In this document: positions 5,362-5,882 of the stretch, piece after piece
Numbering within the stretch: position 1 is the first letter of the stretch
Layout of the letters: the number at the start of each line of letters is the position of its first letter
NCBI GenBank assembly: GCA_027310535.1
Contig: DAIDAQ010000051.1
Coordinates: 1-5,882, forward strand
Source of the DNA: Candidatus Micrarchaeaceae archaeon
GTDB lineage: Archaea; Micrarchaeota; Micrarchaeia; Micrarchaeales; Micrarchaeaceae
DNA length: 5,882 nt
Direction: 5' to 3'
Notes under the pieces: model-generated
Seen by the model: only the letters and a program-made list of their open reading frames with translations
The model's database searches: none
Told to the model about the DNA's origin: nothing
Made by a program: the position numbers and the translations under genes

Positions 5362-5882
5362 TCAGGCAACAGATTTTGGCTTATACCTGTTAAGCAGCAT
5401 GGAATTTAGGGTTACTGTGATTGAGCTGATCGCCATAGCTACAGCCGAATAAATCGGGTTGAGCAGTATGCCGGTGAAAGGGTAAAGCGCGCCTGCTGCC
5501 ACTGGGATCAGGGCGACATTGTAGATGAATGCCCAAAAGAGGTTCTCCTTCATCTTACCAACCGTCTTCTTACTTATCTCTATTGCAGTTACGACATCCC
5601 TCAGGTCGTTTTTCACCAGCACAATGCCGCCGGTCTCCTTGGCAATGTCTGTTCCGCTTCCTATTGCTATGCCAACGTCCGACTGCGCGAGGGCTGGCGC
5701 GTCGTTTATGCCATCACCCACCATCGAAACAATCTTACCTTCGGTCTGCAGTTTCTTTATTATATCTGATTTTTGATTTGGCAGTACTTCTGATATAGCC
5801 CGTTTTATCCCTAGCTTCTTTGCAATGGCCTCTGCGGTCCTCTTATTATCACCGGTGAGCATTACAGTCTCTATCCCCATAC
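5362..5882 (-). CDS. copA: Copper-exporting P1B-type ATPase, C-terminal part (5' end beyond right edge)
   Basis: About 172 C-terminal residues are visible; the Met at the right edge is internal, because it falls just before the TGDN motif, deep in the P-domain. Order of motifs (numbered from that Met): MLTGDN (7-12), VLPNQKSDIIKKLQ (32-45), MVGDGINDAPALA (53-65, the hinge motif of P-type ATPases), and GTDIAKETGGIVL (76-88). Two membrane helices follow, NLFWAFIYNVALIPVAAGALYPF (113-135) and YSAVAMAISSITVTLNSMLL (144-163). The YN pair (120-121) and M149-S153 match the TM7 and TM8 Cu+ ligands of P1B-1 ATPases, so copper or silver export is likely. The phosphorylation site DKTGT, the CPC motif and any N-terminal metal-binding domain lie outside. 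The enzyme pumps Cu+ out of the cell using ATP. It is followed in the same direction by small Cys-rich metal proteins and a CxxxC thioredoxin-fold protein, which supports a copper-resistance cluster. Confidence 0.93.
   Translation of the reverse strand, partial: MGIETVMLTGDNKRTAEAIAKKLGIKRAISEVLPNQKSDIIKKLQTEGKIVSMVGDGINDAPALAQSDVGIAIGSGTDIAKETGGIVLVKNDLRDVVTAIEISKKTVGKMKENLFWAFIYNVALIPVAAGALYPFTGILLNPIYSAVAMAISSITVTLNSMLLNRYKPKSVA

Noticed and set aside
1..5882. tRNA or rRNA genes, CRISPR array, insertion sequences or attachment sites
   Set aside because: Looked for cloverleaf arms, spaced repeats, transposase motifs and terminal repeats by eye; none seen.

Overview
This window reads as archaeal DNA. 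Start codons are preceded by GGTGA or GGAGGT ribosome-binding sites. Upstream regions carry TTTAAATA/TTTATATA-type TATA boxes at distances that fit short-leader or leaderless transcripts. Membrane proteins are rich in N-x-S/T sequons, and Ile and Arg codons are often ATA and AGG. The protein set (a DHH phosphoesterase, a small XRE-type regulator with a long C-terminal domain, a Cys-repeat surface protein and copper-handling genes) would suit an acidophilic or metal-exposed archaeon, perhaps a DPANN/Micrarchaeota-like one. That placement is a guess and nothing in the window proves it.

Layout. (1) 1-1278, minus: the N-terminal 426 residues of a DHH-family, RecJ-like phosphoesterase that runs off the left edge. 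(2) 1368-2378, minus: a membrane-anchored, probably glycosylated surface protein with 20 cysteines in a regular C-x10/11-C-x13 rhythm. (3) 2379-2445: a compact divergent promoter, with one TATA box between the arms of a 9-bp perfect inverted repeat. (4) 2446-3865, plus: a two-gene operon of a bitopic membrane protein and an XRE/HTH regulator, 4 nt apart. (5) 3866-4042: a convergent intergenic region with a canonical G-quadruplex motif. (6) 4043-5882, minus: a copper/metal cluster. In transcription order it holds the C-terminal part of a CopA-type Cu+ P-type ATPase, a 56-residue YHS/TRASH metal-binding protein, a 98-residue zinc-knuckle/TRASH-like protein with a Lys/His-rich stretch, and a membrane-anchored thioredoxin-fold protein with a CxxxC motif.

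How the genes may work together. In the right-hand cluster CopA would export Cu+, the two small Cys-rich proteins would bind or sense metal in the cytoplasm, and the CxxxC thioredoxin-fold protein would act outside the membrane in thiol redox or copper transfer (Sco-like or peroxiredoxin-like). The YHS gene has its own TATA box followed by an 8-bp near-perfect palindrome, so the three small genes may be induced separately from copA. In the left half, two sequon-rich membrane proteins diverge from one symmetric promoter, and one is coupled to a DNA-binding regulator that is a reasonable but unproven candidate for binding that site. GC content falls from about 55-63% in sampled left-hand lines to about 27-45% across 4043-5254, so the small-gene part of the metal cluster may have a different origin.
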